Assembly: GCF_000479005.1 (NCBI RefSeq) | Contig: NZ_AWXC01000053.1 | Span: 1 to 64,000 of the forward strand | Length of the DNA: 64,000 bases | Direction: 5' to 3' | From: Prevotella sp. BV3P1 | Lineage (GTDB): Bacteria > Bacteroidota > Bacteroidia > Bacteroidales > Bacteroidaceae | Part shown: positions 24,390 to 33,852 of the stretch, in pieces | Layout of the letters: each line of letters opens with the position of its first letter | How positions within the stretch are numbered: position 1 is the stretch's first letter | The notes under the pieces: model-generated | What the model saw: the letters and a program-made list of their open reading frames with translations, nothing else | What the model was told of the DNA's origin: nothing | The model's database searches: none | Made by a program: the position numbers and the translations under genes

Positions 24390-26273
24390 TTGAAGACATT
24401 TGAAGAATTAGGCGTTAGCGAAGAGATTCGCCGCGCCATTGAGGAGCTGGGGTTTGTACATCCCATGCCAGTACAAGAAGAGGTCATCCCTTATTTGTTG
24501 GGAAACAAGAACGATGTAATTGCATTAGCACAGACAGGAACAGGTAAAACGGCAGCATACGGCTTGCCCCTTTTGCAGAAAATAGATGTTGCCAGCAAGC
24601 ATACGCAAGCCATTATTTTAAGTCCTACACGCGAATTGTGTTTGCAAATCGCTGATGACTTGAAGGATTTTGCTAAATATATCAAGAATCTACATGTAGA
24701 ACCCGTGTACGGAGGTGCCAGTATCGTCACCCAAATTCATGCGCTCAAACATGGCGCACAAATCATTGTGGCGACTCCAGGACGACTCATCGACCTGATG
24801 AACCGTGGAGTAGCAAAGCTCGACCATGTAAACAATGTGGTGTTGGATGAGGCTGATGAGATGTTGAACATGGGTTTCTCGGAGAGTATCAATACCATTT
24901 TAGCAGGTGTTCCCGACGACCGCAACACCTTGTTGTTCTCGGCAACCATGAGCAACGAGATAGAAAAGATTGCCAAGACCTACTTGCGTGACTACAAAGA
25001 GATTGTAGTGGGAAGCCGAAACGAGGGTGCCGAAAACGTGAACCATATTTATTATATGGTGAATGCGCATGACAAATACTTGGCACTGAAGCGCATCGTG
25101 GATTACTACCCACGCATTTTTGCCATTATCTTCTGCCGTACAAAGATTGAAACGCAAGAGATTGCCGACAAACTTATCAAGGATGGATACAACGCAGAGG
25201 CGCTGCATGGCGACTTGAGTCAGCAACAGCGCGACCTCACCATGCAGAAGTTCCGCCAACACGTCACCCAGTTGTTGGTGGCAACCGATGTGGCTGCACG
25301 CGGATTGGATGTGGACGACCTGACGCATGTCATCAACTATGGCATGCCCGATGATACCGAGAATTACACGCACCGTAGTGGACGAACGGGACGTGCGGGG
25401 AAGAAAGGTACTTCTATTTGCATCATTCACACCCGTGAGCGTTCCAAAGTGCGTGCCGTAGAGAAAATTATCGGCAAGGAATTTGTGGACGGCACGTTGC
25501 CTACCGCACAGGAAATTTGCGCCAAACAGTTGTATAAAGCCATGCACGACATCGAGAAGATTGATGTTGACGAAGATCAGATTGCTCCATTTATGGTTGA
25601 AATTAACCGACACTTTGAATATGTCGACAAGGATGATATCATCAAGAAGATTGTCAGTTTGACGTTTGGACGCTTCTTGGATTACTACGCGAATGCGCCA
25701 GAGATAGAGAAACCCTCGCTCAAACGTGGCGACAGAGGTGAGGAAAGGGGTATGCGTGGTGGTCGAAAAGCTCGTTCGGAGCGAGGCGGAGGCCGTTCTC
25801 GTACGCCCGAGAGAGGTTATCGTAGGCTGTTCATCAACTTGGGTAAGGACGACGGATTCTATCCCGGAGAGGTGATGCAGTTTATTAACCAGCATGTAAA
25901 AGGTAGGCAGCAAGTGGGACATATCGACCTGTTGGGAAAAATATCCTATATTGAAGTACCCGAAAAAGATGCCAACAAGGTGATGCGTTCTTTGTCGGGA
26001 GCCACCTACAAGGGTAGAGAGGTGCGCTGCAATGATGCCAACGAAGAGGGTCATGGACGCAAAGCGCAAGCCACAAGAGGTGGCGGAAGGGCTGCAGGAA
26101 GACGTGCGGAGGGCGGACGAAAGAATGGAAAAAGTGCGAAACGCCCCTCTTATCAGCAGGAAGATACGGGTGACTGGCGACAGTTCTTCCAGCAGCCCGA
26201 GGTGAAATTCAAGGGCGAGACCCCCGATTTCTCCGAAGAAGGTTGGGCACGCCGCAAGCCTCGAAAGAAATAG
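24390..26273 (+). CDS. deaD: DEAD-box RNA helicase (CsdA/DeaD-DbpA type)
   Basis: An ATP-dependent RNA helicase that probably acts in ribosome assembly and cold-shock RNA remodelling. Core motifs: Q-motif region (FEELGVSEEIRRAIEELGF), Walker A AQTGTGKT, PTRELCLQIA, DEADEM, SAT and HRSGRTGRAG. A DbpA-type RNA-binding domain is near residues 485-560 (RRLFINLGKDDGFYPGEVM), flanked by arginine/glycine-rich basic tails. I place the start at TTG 24390 (reading MKTFEELGV as in homologues) because the upstream ATG 24339 lies inside the promoter. That gives 627 aa and a very short leader. Confidence 0.93.
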   Translation: MKTFEELGVSEEIRRAIEELGFVHPMPVQEEVIPYLLGNKNDVIALAQTGTGKTAAYGLPLLQKIDVASKHTQAIILSPTRELCLQIADDLKDFAKYIKNLHVEPVYGGASIVTQIHALKHGAQIIVATPGRLIDLMNRGVAKLDHVNNVVLDEADEMLNMGFSESINTILAGVPDDRNTLLFSATMSNEIEKIAKTYLRDYKEIVVGSRNEGAENVNHIYYMVNAHDKYLALKRIVDYYPRIFAIIFCRTKIETQEIADKLIKDGYNAEALHGDLSQQQRDLTMQKFRQHVTQLLVATDVAARGLDVDDLTHVINYGMPDDTENYTHRSGRTGRAGKKGTSICIIHTRERSKVRAVEKIIGKEFVDGTLPTAQEICAKQLYKAMHDIEKIDVDEDQIAPFMVEINRHFEYVDKDDIIKKIVSLTFGRFLDYYANAPEIEKPSLKRGDRGEERGMRGGRKARSERGGGRSRTPERGYRRLFINLGKDDGFYPGEVMQFINQHVKGRQQVGHIDLLGKISYIEVPEKDANKVMRSLSGATYKGREVRCNDANEEGHGRKAQATRGGGRAAGRRAEGGRKNGKSAKRPSYQQEDTGDWRQFFQQPEVKFKGETPDFSEEGWARRKPRKK

Positions 26274-26324
26274 TGACGATGCAATAATAAATATAAGTTT
26301 CCATTTTATAAAATTATTTCACCT

Positions 26325-29147
26325 ATGAAAATCAGACATCTTTTTAGTGCTTTGCTTCTGTTGTGTGCAGGTATGTTGCATGCCCAGATGCAAATGCCGC
26401 CCGTACCGGTAGACACTGCCGTGCGAATGGGTAAGCTTGACAATGGCTTAACCTATTTTATTCGTTACAATAACTGGCCCGAACACCGTGCAAACTTTTA
26501 CATTGCACAGAAGGTAGGGTCCATTCAAGAGGAAGAAAGTCAGCGAGGATTGGCGCATTTCTTGGAGCACATGGCGTTCAATGGCAGCGACAACTTCAAG
26601 GGAAACGACCTGATAGAGTACCTGCGTTCCATTGGTGTGGAGTTTGGAAGCGACCTCAATGCTTACACATCCATTGACCAAACAGTTTACAACATTGACA
26701 ATGTGCCCACTACTCGACAGAGTTCGCTCGACTCTTGCTTGTTGATATTGCGCGATTGGTCTACGGGTTTGACACTCGATCCAAAGGAGATAGACAAGGA
26801 GCGTGGTGTGATACATGAGGAATGGCGACTACGTACCAGTGCACAGAGCCGCATGTTTGAGCGCAATCTGCCCAAACTGTATCCCGGAAGTAAGTACGGT
26901 GTGCGTTATCCTATCGGTCTGATGAGTGTCGTAGACAACTTCTCGCCCAAGGAATTGCGCGACTATTATGAGAAATGGTATCATCCATCCAACCAAGGCA
27001 TCATTGTGATTGGCGACGTGGACGTTGATCATACTGAGGCAATGATCAAGAAACTCTTTGGAGGTATCAAGAACCCAGCCAACCAAGCACCTGTGCTCGA
27101 TGAGCCAGTGCCTGATACAGCCGAGCCTATCGTCATCATCGACAAGGATAAAGAACAGCGCACCAGCGATGTACAAGTGATGTTCAAGCACGATACTTAC
27201 CCAGATTCGTTGAAAAATTCCGTCGAATATATCGTCTATGGTTATTTGAAAGGAGCCGCGCTTAACATGCTGAACAATCGCTATACCGAAGCAGCACAAA
27301 AGGCAGACTGCCCATACGTGGGAGCTGGAGCCAGTGATGACAACTATATTTTTGCGAAGACAAAAGATGCGTTCAGTATCTTTGCTCAACCCAAAGACCC
27401 CTCGCAACTTGCCGCTTCGCTCACCGCAGCCGTGGTAGAAGCACGCCGTGCAGTAGAATTTGGCTTCACCCCAACCGAATACGCTCGATACAAAGCCAAC
27501 CTGTTGAGTAACCTTGACAAGGCATACAGCAACAAAGACAAGCGCAAGAACACGCAGTTCTTCAACGAATGTTTAGGTTATTTCTTGACCAACGAGCCTA
27601 TGCCGTCCATCGATTACACCTATCAACTGATGAAGCAGATGGTTCCAGCCATTCCAGTTGAGGCGGTCAACGAATACATGAAGCAGCTGATTCCCAAGAA
27701 TGACAGCAACATTGTCATTGTGAACTTTAACAACGAGAAAGAGGGTGCTGTGTATCCAACCCAGCAAGAACTGCTCACTGCCCTCCAAACGGCTAAACAA
27801 CAGCAGGTAACGGCATACGTTGACAACGTGAAGAACGAACCGCTGATTACGAAAAAGCCCAACCCTGGAACCATCAAGAGTGAGAAGAAGAACGATAAAT
27901 TGGGCTATACAGAGTTGAAACTGTCTAACGGTGCGACGGTTGTGCTCAAGCATACCGACTTGAAGAAGGATGAGGTGCTGTTGTCGGCAGAGGGCTTTGG
28001 AGGCTCTTCGTTATACGGTGAGAAGGATTACCTCAATGCCAAGATGTTTAATGACGTGATTGGAAACAGCGGATTGGGACAGTTCTCGCTGACCGAACTG
28101 CAAAAAGCATTGGCCGGTAAGATTGCCAATGTCGACCTGTCATTGGGCTTTAAAAATACCGAGGCTTCGGGGTCGTCCACGCCTAAGGATGTAGAAACGA
28201 TGCTGCAAATGTTGTATCTCTACTTCACTGGCATCAATAAGGACCAGAAGTCGTACGACAACCTCATCAATCAGTATCAGGTAAGTCTGAAAAACCGCGC
28301 GCTCTCGCCGGAGGTGGCCCTCTCTGATTCGCTCACGGCGACGATGTATGGACACAATCCACGGTTGGCTCCCGTCAAGGTAGATGACCTTCCAAACGTG
28401 TCTTACGACCGTATCTTGGCCATGGCTAAGGAGCGTACAGCCAATGCGGCAGCATGGACATTCACCCTCATTGGAAACTATGATGAGGCTACAATCCGAC
28501 CTTTGATTTGTCAATACATTGCCAGTCTGCCCTCGCAGAAGAAGATAGTGAAGGGGCACCGCGTCACCTTCCTGCAGAAAGGCAAGATAGACAATACCTT
28601 CAAGCGCAAGATGGAAACCCCAAAGTCAACGGCTTATAAGATATGGTACAACGAAGACATGCCTTACACCGTGGAGAATGATGTCAAAGCATCTATCGCC
28701 GGACAGGTATTGTCGATGGTTTATTTGCAGAAGATTCGTGAGGATGCCGGTGCAGCCTACTCGTGTGGGGCGCAAGGTGCAGCAACCATCGACGATGATT
28801 ATCACGTGATTCAATTATTAGGCGTTTGCCCCATGAAGCCAGAGAAGAAGGATTTGGCCTTGAGCATCATGGAGAGTGCCGTGCAGGAGCTTGCTAAGAC
28901 GGTAGATGCTACGATGGTTGACAAGATTAAAGCCGTGATGCTGAAGCAGGCGGATGATGTGGCTAAGACCAATCGTTATTGGAATGGTGTGGTGGATTTG
29001 TATCGTAAGCACGGTATTGACTCGCACACTGACTATAAAAAGGTGATTAGTGCACAGACACCACAGACCATCGCCGCCTTCATGAAAGAATTTTTGAAGG
29101 CCGGAAACTACATCTCGGTAACCATGTTGCCAGAAGAAAAGAAGTAA
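26325..29147 (+). CDS. M16 family zinc metallopeptidase (pitrilysin-like)
   Basis: A periplasmic or surface protease of 940 aa. A signal peptide covers residues 1-20 (cleavage after MLHA). The inverted zinc motif HFLEH is at H78-E81-H82, with the third ligand expected about 75 residues later in the EEWRLRTSAQ region. Four M16 domains follow: an active N-terminal pair, then two degenerate ones, with RKM/YR-type segments late in the protein (SCGAQGAATIDDDYHV). Members degrade peptides held in a closed chamber; the substrate is unknown. It starts 52 bases after the helicase gene and ends before a GC-rich hairpin and a terminator. Confidence 0.93.
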   Translation: MKIRHLFSALLLLCAGMLHAQMQMPPVPVDTAVRMGKLDNGLTYFIRYNNWPEHRANFYIAQKVGSIQEEESQRGLAHFLEHMAFNGSDNFKGNDLIEYLRSIGVEFGSDLNAYTSIDQTVYNIDNVPTTRQSSLDSCLLILRDWSTGLTLDPKEIDKERGVIHEEWRLRTSAQSRMFERNLPKLYPGSKYGVRYPIGLMSVVDNFSPKELRDYYEKWYHPSNQGIIVIGDVDVDHTEAMIKKLFGGIKNPANQAPVLDEPVPDTAEPIVIIDKDKEQRTSDVQVMFKHDTYPDSLKNSVEYIVYGYLKGAALNMLNNRYTEAAQKADCPYVGAGASDDNYIFAKTKDAFSIFAQPKDPSQLAASLTAAVVEARRAVEFGFTPTEYARYKANLLSNLDKAYSNKDKRKNTQFFNECLGYFLTNEPMPSIDYTYQLMKQMVPAIPVEAVNEYMKQLIPKNDSNIVIVNFNNEKEGAVYPTQQELLTALQTAKQQQVTAYVDNVKNEPLITKKPNPGTIKSEKKNDKLGYTELKLSNGATVVLKHTDLKKDEVLLSAEGFGGSSLYGEKDYLNAKMFNDVIGNSGLGQFSLTELQKALAGKIANVDLSLGFKNTEASGSSTPKDVETMLQMLYLYFTGINKDQKSYDNLINQYQVSLKNRALSPEVALSDSLTATMYGHNPRLAPVKVDDLPNVSYDRILAMAKERTANAAAWTFTLIGNYDEATIRPLICQYIASLPSQKKIVKGHRVTFLQKGKIDNTFKRKMETPKSTAYKIWYNEDMPYTVENDVKASIAGQVLSMVYLQKIREDAGAAYSCGAQGAATIDDDYHVIQLLGVCPMKPEKKDLALSIMESAVQELAKTVDATMVDKIKAVMLKQADDVAKTNRYWNGVVDLYRKHGIDSHTDYKKVISAQTPQTIAAFMKEFLKAGNYISVTMLPEEKK

Positions 29148-29174
29148 GGGATGGGGTGACAGCCCCACCCCCAA

Positions 29175-29195
29175 CCCCTCCCCAAAAGGGAGGGG
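29175..29195. repeat. GC-rich REP-like hairpin
   Basis: CCCCTCCC and GGGAGGGG pair perfectly around a CAAAA loop. The preceding bases 29152-29172 are also G/C blocks that can pair. Such CCCCTCCCC/GGGGAGGGG hairpins recur in Bacteroidales intergenic DNA (recollection, not checked). Confidence 0.5.
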
Positions 29196-29223
29196 AGTGA
29201 TTAGCTTGTTTGTTCACAGGTAT

Positions 29224-29260
29224 TGCCATTGAACTTGATCAATAGTTCAATGGCATTTTT
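29224..29260 (+). terminator. Terminator of the M16 peptidase gene
   Basis: An 11-bp perfect stem pairs 29224-29234 with 29245-29255, followed by T(5) at 29256-29260. Confidence 0.85.
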
Positions 29261-30039
29261 CATGGTGGTAGGTAACGGCACGTTACGATGCAGAAACATC
29301 AAAAGATGAATCAAACGAAGGTGCGTGATTCATCACGTTCCGCCCGCAATCATGCCCCTACGGCACCGTAACCGCTTCATCATACTGCCCCAAAACGTCC
29401 ATGTTCAAAGTAGAATTTCAATTGTCCTTTTTCTTGACAAACACCTCTTCACCTTTGGGGTATTTGCCAACAACATCCCTGCTTGTTGTAAATACGGGAA
29501 ATATGAGTCGATTTTGTAATATTATGTTTATCAACTAGTTGCGTGGAATTGTCGGCTTTTCAGTCCTTTTTGACGCCTGTTTTTTGTGCAAAAGCATTGA
29601 GATTGGCTGGCAATAGCAATGCTTTAACGCCGCAAACCCATGTGAATGACAGCCCAAACAGATGCAAATAGGCCGTCAATTGCGATGTTTTAAGTCGAAA
29701 ATATCGATTTTCTACGCTTTTTATCCCATTGATGCATCCTGTAAGCATAGTTAATTTTTCTATTTCACCACTTTGCACATACCATTTTATAGACACTTTT
29801 TTAGGACAAAAAGCGTCAGCTAAACGTGCCAAAGGCACATCAAAACAATTCGGACATGCCTGTTTTTTGCTGTCGTCACCTTTTGGCAGGTGCTACGCAA
29901 AACCACCATTCAAAGGCGTGTAAACATCGCGCTTCCATACGTACGGACAGTATCGAGTTGACTCTGTTTGGTGCGCATGCGGAAACGTCTTAAAGGAGTT
30001 AAAATAAAGCAGATGCGTGACAGATTGTGTTTTTTTTGC

Positions 30040-30047
30040 TAACTTTG
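30040..30047 (+). promoter_or_regulatory. -7 promoter element for metK
   Basis: TAACTTTG fits TAnnTTTG and gives a leader of only about 25 bases, too short for a riboswitch. The -33 region is not clear. Confidence 0.5.
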
Positions 30048-30077
30048 CATGTTCAATAAATAACAAGAATCATAGAT

Positions 30078-31338
30078 ATGGCCTATTTATTTTCATCAGA
30101 ATCAGTTTCAGAGGGACATCCAGATAAAGTTGCTGACCAGATTTCAGACGCTTTGCTCGATCAGTTTTTGGCTTACGACCGTGACGCACATTGTGCCATC
30201 GAGACCTTTGTGACCACCGGACAGGTAGTGATCATGGGAGAGGTTCGCTCGAAAGAATACGTTGACCTGCAAACCATCGCGCGCAAAACCATCAAGAAAA
30301 TGGGTTACACCAAGTCGGAATATCAGTTTGACGGCGATTCGTGTGGCATCATGTCGGCCATTCACGAGCAGAGTGACGACATTGACCGTGGGGTGAATCG
30401 TGCGAACGAGGACGAACAGGGCGCCGGTGACCAAGGCATGATGTTTGGTTATGCCATCAACGAAACCGAAAACTACATGCCGGTATCACTGGACTTGGCT
30501 CACCTCATCATGCGTGTGCTGGCCGATATCCGCAAGGAAGGCAAGGAAATGACCTATCTTCGCCCCGACTCGAAGAGCCAGGTGACGATAGAATACAACG
30601 ACGACCACACGCCCCGTCGCATCCATACCATTGTGGTGAGTACGCAGCACGACGAGTTTGACAGCGACGACGACCGCATGTTGGCCAAAATCAAGGCCGA
30701 TGTCATCAATATTCTTATACCCCGCGTTAAGGCAGCGTGTGATGACAAGACGCGCGCACTGTTTAATGATGACATCTTATATTATGTGAATCCTACGGGA
30801 AAGTTTGTTATTGGCGGGCCTCATGGCGACACCGGACTCACCGGAAGGAAGATTATCGTAGATACATACGGTGGCAAAGGTGCGCACGGTGGCGGAGCAT
30901 TCTCGGGCAAAGACCCCAGCAAGGTGGACCGATCGGCAGCATACGCTTCGCGATATATTGCTAAAAACCTGGTGGCAGCAGGCGTGTCAGACGAGGTGTT
31001 GGTGCAGATTAGTTATGCCATCGGTGAGGCTAAGCCCATCAATATCTATGTAGATACGTACGGACGAGGCAAAGTTGGGATGACAGATGGCGAGATTGCT
31101 CAGAAGATTGGTGAGATGTACGATCTCAGACCGAAAGCCATCGAGAAGAAATTTGGCCTTCGCAATCCTATTTATTTTGTAGACGGCGGCTTACGGACAC
31201 ATGGGACGGCAGTACGAAGTGAAAGAAAAAACGTTTGAAAGTCGTTATCATGAAACGAAAGTCATGCAGGTAGAACTGTTTACTTGGGAGAAGCTGGACG
31301 ACGTGGAGCGCATCAAACAAGCCTTTGGCATTAAATAA
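30078..31338 (+). CDS. metK: S-adenosylmethionine synthetase, with a one-base frameshift near the 3' end
   Basis: MetK makes S-adenosylmethionine from methionine and ATP. Signatures: [17 protein letters not shown] at the N-terminus, [12 protein letters not shown] near residue 115 and [14 protein letters not shown] near 250. The first frame reads to a stop at 31238, but the family's final part ([19 protein letters not shown] region) continues in another frame from about 31183 and ends at TAA 31336-31338, 3 bases before the next ATG. Removing one T at 31180 would give [14 protein letters not shown], as in the family's PIYKETAAYGHFGR. Since the enzyme is essential, a sequence error is the likeliest cause. 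Confidence 0.9.
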
Positions 31339-31341
31339 TAA

Positions 31342-32364
31342 ATGTTGCAGACCGACTCTCTTTCACAGTCAATCATTGCCGATACTGCGCATACTGGGTC
31401 CTCTATGGCACGACAGGCCAAGCAACTTACGCCGGCACAGGTGCTGAAGTGGTTGCCCAAAGATGCCACTCCGGCACAACAAGACTCGGCCATTCAGGCC
31501 CATATCAAGCCCGGCAAAATCAGTTGGAGCCAGATGCCGGACACCCTTCACTTGCCGGGTCATCCGGTAGGGAAGAGTTTTCGCGATGTCAGTCTGCCGC
31601 AATATTACAAGGAGTCGTTCTTTTCAAAAGATTCGATGTTCCATCCTGAACTCGATGGAGGGCGCGTGGGAGTGGTTGGCGACCCTGTTCCATACACGGT
31701 GTCGGGTGACGACTTGATTACAGGTGTGCTGCTGGGGTGCTTTATCCTGGCCATGCTCGCCTTTTCAAAGTCTAAACGATTCTTGGAAAAGCAGGTCAAG
31801 ACCTTCTTTTATCAACCGCGAGGACGAACGACAGAAGTCACGGAAACGGGTGAAGAAATACGGTTCCAGTTCTTTTTTGTCTTTCAATCGTGCCTGCTGT
31901 TGGCCCTCTTGTTCTTTTTCTATTCACGCACCTATGTCACCGATATCTTTGTGCTGGAATACTATCAGATGATGGGTATTTATACCGCCGCTCTCGTTTT
32001 GTATTTCATGGCGAAGACCTTGATTTATACATTCACCAACTGGGTATTCTTTGATAGGAAAAAAAACGGACAATGGATGAAGGCTCGGTTGTTCTTGGTG
32101 TCGATGGAAGGCGTGGCATTGTTTCCCATCGTCATGCTGTTATCCTATTTCGATGTCTCGATGAAAAGTGCTGTTATTTATGCGGTTTTCGTCATCATAC
32201 TGATTAAATTGCTTACACTCTATAAGGCGTACGCCATCTTTTTCCGTCAAACGGGGTCTTTTCTGCAAATAATTTTGTACTTTTGTGCACTTGAAATCAT
32301 TCCAATGCTCGCCTTGTGGGGCGTTTTTGGATTGGCAAACAATCATTTTAAAGTAAATTTTTAG
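31342..32364 (+). CDS. DUF4271 domain membrane protein
   Basis: A 340-aa protein. The first 125 residues are soluble and proline-rich. The rest has about six transmembrane helices with TGVLLGCFILAMLAF near 125, a basic loop QVKTFFYQPRGRTTEV, and FFVFQSCLLLALLFFFYS near 180. DUF4271 proteins are Bacteroidetes-specific and regularly precede a hemD-like gene; their function is not known. It starts 3 bases after the true metK stop and ends 7 bases before hemD, so metK, DUF4271, hemD-like, rnpA and yidD form one tight cluster. Confidence 0.88.
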   Translation: MLQTDSLSQSIIADTAHTGSSMARQAKQLTPAQVLKWLPKDATPAQQDSAIQAHIKPGKISWSQMPDTLHLPGHPVGKSFRDVSLPQYYKESFFSKDSMFHPELDGGRVGVVGDPVPYTVSGDDLITGVLLGCFILAMLAFSKSKRFLEKQVKTFFYQPRGRTTEVTETGEEIRFQFFFVFQSCLLLALLFFFYSRTYVTDIFVLEYYQMMGIYTAALVLYFMAKTLIYTFTNWVFFDRKKNGQWMKARLFLVSMEGVALFPIVMLLSYFDVSMKSAVIYAVFVIILIKLLTLYKAYAIFFRQTGSFLQIILYFCALEIIPMLALWGVFGLANNHFKVNF

Positions 32365-32371
32365 GACACTG

Positions 32372-33121
32372 ATGGTCAAAAAAATATTGGTATCCCAGCC
32401 GCAACCAACAAGTGAGAAGTCGCCGTATTATGATATTGAGAAGGAATATGGTGTGAAGTGTGTGTTCCGACCTTTCTTCAGAGTGGAGGGACTCTCTGCA
32501 AAAGAATTTCGTAAGCAACGCATTAACATTCTCGATTATTCAGCTATTGTGTTCACTTCTCGCCATGCGATAGACCATTTTTTCACGCTGGCCAAGGAGA
32601 TGCGTATCACCATACCGGAAGACATGAAGTACTTCTGTGTACTTGAAACCATTGCGCTGTACATCCAGAAATATGTGCAGTATCGCAAGCGCAAGGTGTT
32701 TTTTGGAACAAGTGGCAAGATTGCCGACCTGGTTCCGTTGATGGTGAAGCATAAAACCGAGAAGTATCTCGTTCCGATGAGTAGTGTTCACAACGATGAT
32801 CTCAAAACCTTGTTGGACGCAAAGAAGATCAAACATACCGAATGTGTAATGTATCGAACGGTGAGCAATGACATGACAGAAGAGGAAGTGAAGACGTTTG
32901 ATTACGACATGATTATCTTCTTCAGTCCTACGGGCGTGAAGACATTGCAACAAAACCTGCCTCATTTTGAACAAGGTGACATTAAGATTGGTGCCTTTGG
33001 CCCTGCCACATGCAAGGCAGTTGAGGCAGAAGGGTTCCGATTGGACTTGCAAGCACCCGATGCTGACAATCCTTCGATGACGGGAGCCTTGAAGGCTTAT
33101 CTGAAAAAACATAAAAAATAA
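32372..33121 (+). CDS. hemD: Uroporphyrinogen-III synthase-like protein (HEM4 family)
   Basis: A two-lobed protein of 249 aa of the HEM4 fold, which in tetrapyrrole synthesis cyclises hydroxymethylbilane to uroporphyrinogen III. Seen: YSAIVFTSRHAIDHFF near residues 54-70, and the second-lobe signature DYDMIIFFSPTGVKTL near 170-186, then GAFGPATCKAVEAEG near 208-222. Sequence conservation in this family is low, so the assignment rests on these short motifs and on context. No other heme gene is in the window; many Prevotella depend on external heme, so the catalytic role is uncertain. Confidence 0.82.
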   Translation: MVKKILVSQPQPTSEKSPYYDIEKEYGVKCVFRPFFRVEGLSAKEFRKQRINILDYSAIVFTSRHAIDHFFTLAKEMRITIPEDMKYFCVLETIALYIQKYVQYRKRKVFFGTSGKIADLVPLMVKHKTEKYLVPMSSVHNDDLKTLLDAKKIKHTECVMYRTVSNDMTEEEVKTFDYDMIIFFSPTGVKTLQQNLPHFEQGDIKIGAFGPATCKAVEAEGFRLDLQAPDADNPSMTGALKAYLKKHKK

Positions 33122-33129
33122 AAAGTCAA

Positions 33130-33543
33130 TTGCCGACCGTTAGGCCTTTTAAACTCAGTAAGTGGGAGCGGATATGTGGTAGAACACTGCTGGAAAAGCT
33201 CTTCACCGGAGGCAAAAGTAAATCCTTTTCGGTGTTTCCTTTAAGGGTTGTCTATTTGCTAACCGATCAACCTGATGGTGATTTGCAACATGTAGTACCC
33301 GTCAAGATGATGGTGAGCGTGTCGAAAAGGCACTTCAAGCGAGCCGTTAAACGCAACCGCGTGAAGCGTCAAGTGCGCGGGGCATACCGGCTGAACAAAG
33401 AGATTGTGGTGTCAGCCATGGCAGATTCACCCAATCGTCAGTTGTTATTAGGCTTTATATGGATGTCTGATGAGCTTCATGATTCGGACACCGTGACACG
33501 AAGTATGCAGGTGTTGTTAAAACGAATAGCTGATAAACTGTGA
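33130..33543 (+). CDS. rnpA: Ribonuclease P protein component
   Basis: RnpA is the protein subunit of RNase P; it binds the tRNA leader and the RnpB RNA during 5' tRNA maturation. The basic RNR motif is in [23 protein letters not shown] (about residues 57-79). The N-terminus [20 protein letters not shown] is typical. The start is TTG 33130, since no ATG fits the family N-terminus. At 137 aa it is the usual length. It lies 8 bases after hemD and overlaps yidD by four bases (GTGA). Confidence 0.92.
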   Translation: MPTVRPFKLSKWERICGRTLLEKLFTGGKSKSFSVFPLRVVYLLTDQPDGDLQHVVPVKMMVSVSKRHFKRAVKRNRVKRQVRGAYRLNKEIVVSAMADSPNRQLLLGFIWMSDELHDSDTVTRSMQVLLKRIADKL

Positions 33544-33791
33544 ATATCCTAAGGTCTATAAATCACGGTATGATGCAGATTCTCCAAGGAATCTTGCTGA
33601 CTCCCATCTTGTTCTATCAGAAATTCATCACGCCTTACACGCCCCCGTCTTGCCGATTCACGCCGACATGTTCGGAATATGCGCGGCAGGCCATCATCAA
33701 ACATGGGCCGTTCAAAGGACTGGCGTTGGCCGTATGGCGCATCTTACGATGTAATCCGTGGGGTGGTAGTGGATATGATCCAGTGCCGTAA
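33540..33791 (+). CDS. yidD: Membrane protein insertion efficiency factor YidD
   Basis: An 83-aa protein with one amphipathic N-terminal helix and the YidD core: [20 protein letters not shown] (residues about 31-50), then [18 protein letters not shown] at the C-terminus. YidD assists YidC-mediated inner-membrane insertion. The start is GTG 33540, which overlaps the rnpA stop and implies translational coupling. The rnpA-yidD pairing is conserved across bacteria; yidC normally follows but is absent here, and tyrS comes next. Confidence 0.93.
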   Translation: MNILRSINHGMMQILQGILLTPILFYQKFITPYTPPSCRFTPTCSEYARQAIIKHGPFKGLALAVWRILRCNPWGGSGYDPVP

Positions 33792-33852
33792 GTTTCTCTT
33801 TGAATAGAGGCCCCAGCTTCATAATACAAACGAAAAATATAAATTTGATTCG

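Larger units (their letters stand above)
29148..30077. other. Long intergenic region upstream of metK
   Basis: This 930-bp gap has no credible gene. It contains a GC-rich hairpin (29175-29195), a strong terminator (29225-29260), a hairpin with arms AAAGCATTG/CAATGCTTT (29591-29625) and, around 29589-29610 on the minus strand, a stretch like the 22-bp minisatellite unit. The minus-strand frame 29560-29838 crosses these repeats and lacks any family feature. No SAM riboswitch is recognisable before metK. Confidence 0.65.

Noticed and set aside
24900..26069. Long minus-strand frame (389 codons) opposite the DEAD-box helicase
   Set aside because: It is the antisense shadow of an unmistakable helicase; the open frame reflects codon composition.
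29560..29838. Minus-strand reading frame of 92 codons in the metK upstream gap
   Set aside because: It crosses repeat-like hairpin arms and a minisatellite-like unit, with no promoter or family resemblance; probably an open frame inside a repeat.
29940..30077. SAM riboswitch upstream of metK
   Set aside because: The promoter -7 box is only about 30 bases before the start, leaving no room, and no SAM-I or SAM-II motif was recognised.
33840..33847. Promoter -7 box for tyrS
   Set aside because: TAAATTTG fits the consensus but would put the transcription start at the start codon and has no -33 element at 19-21 bp.
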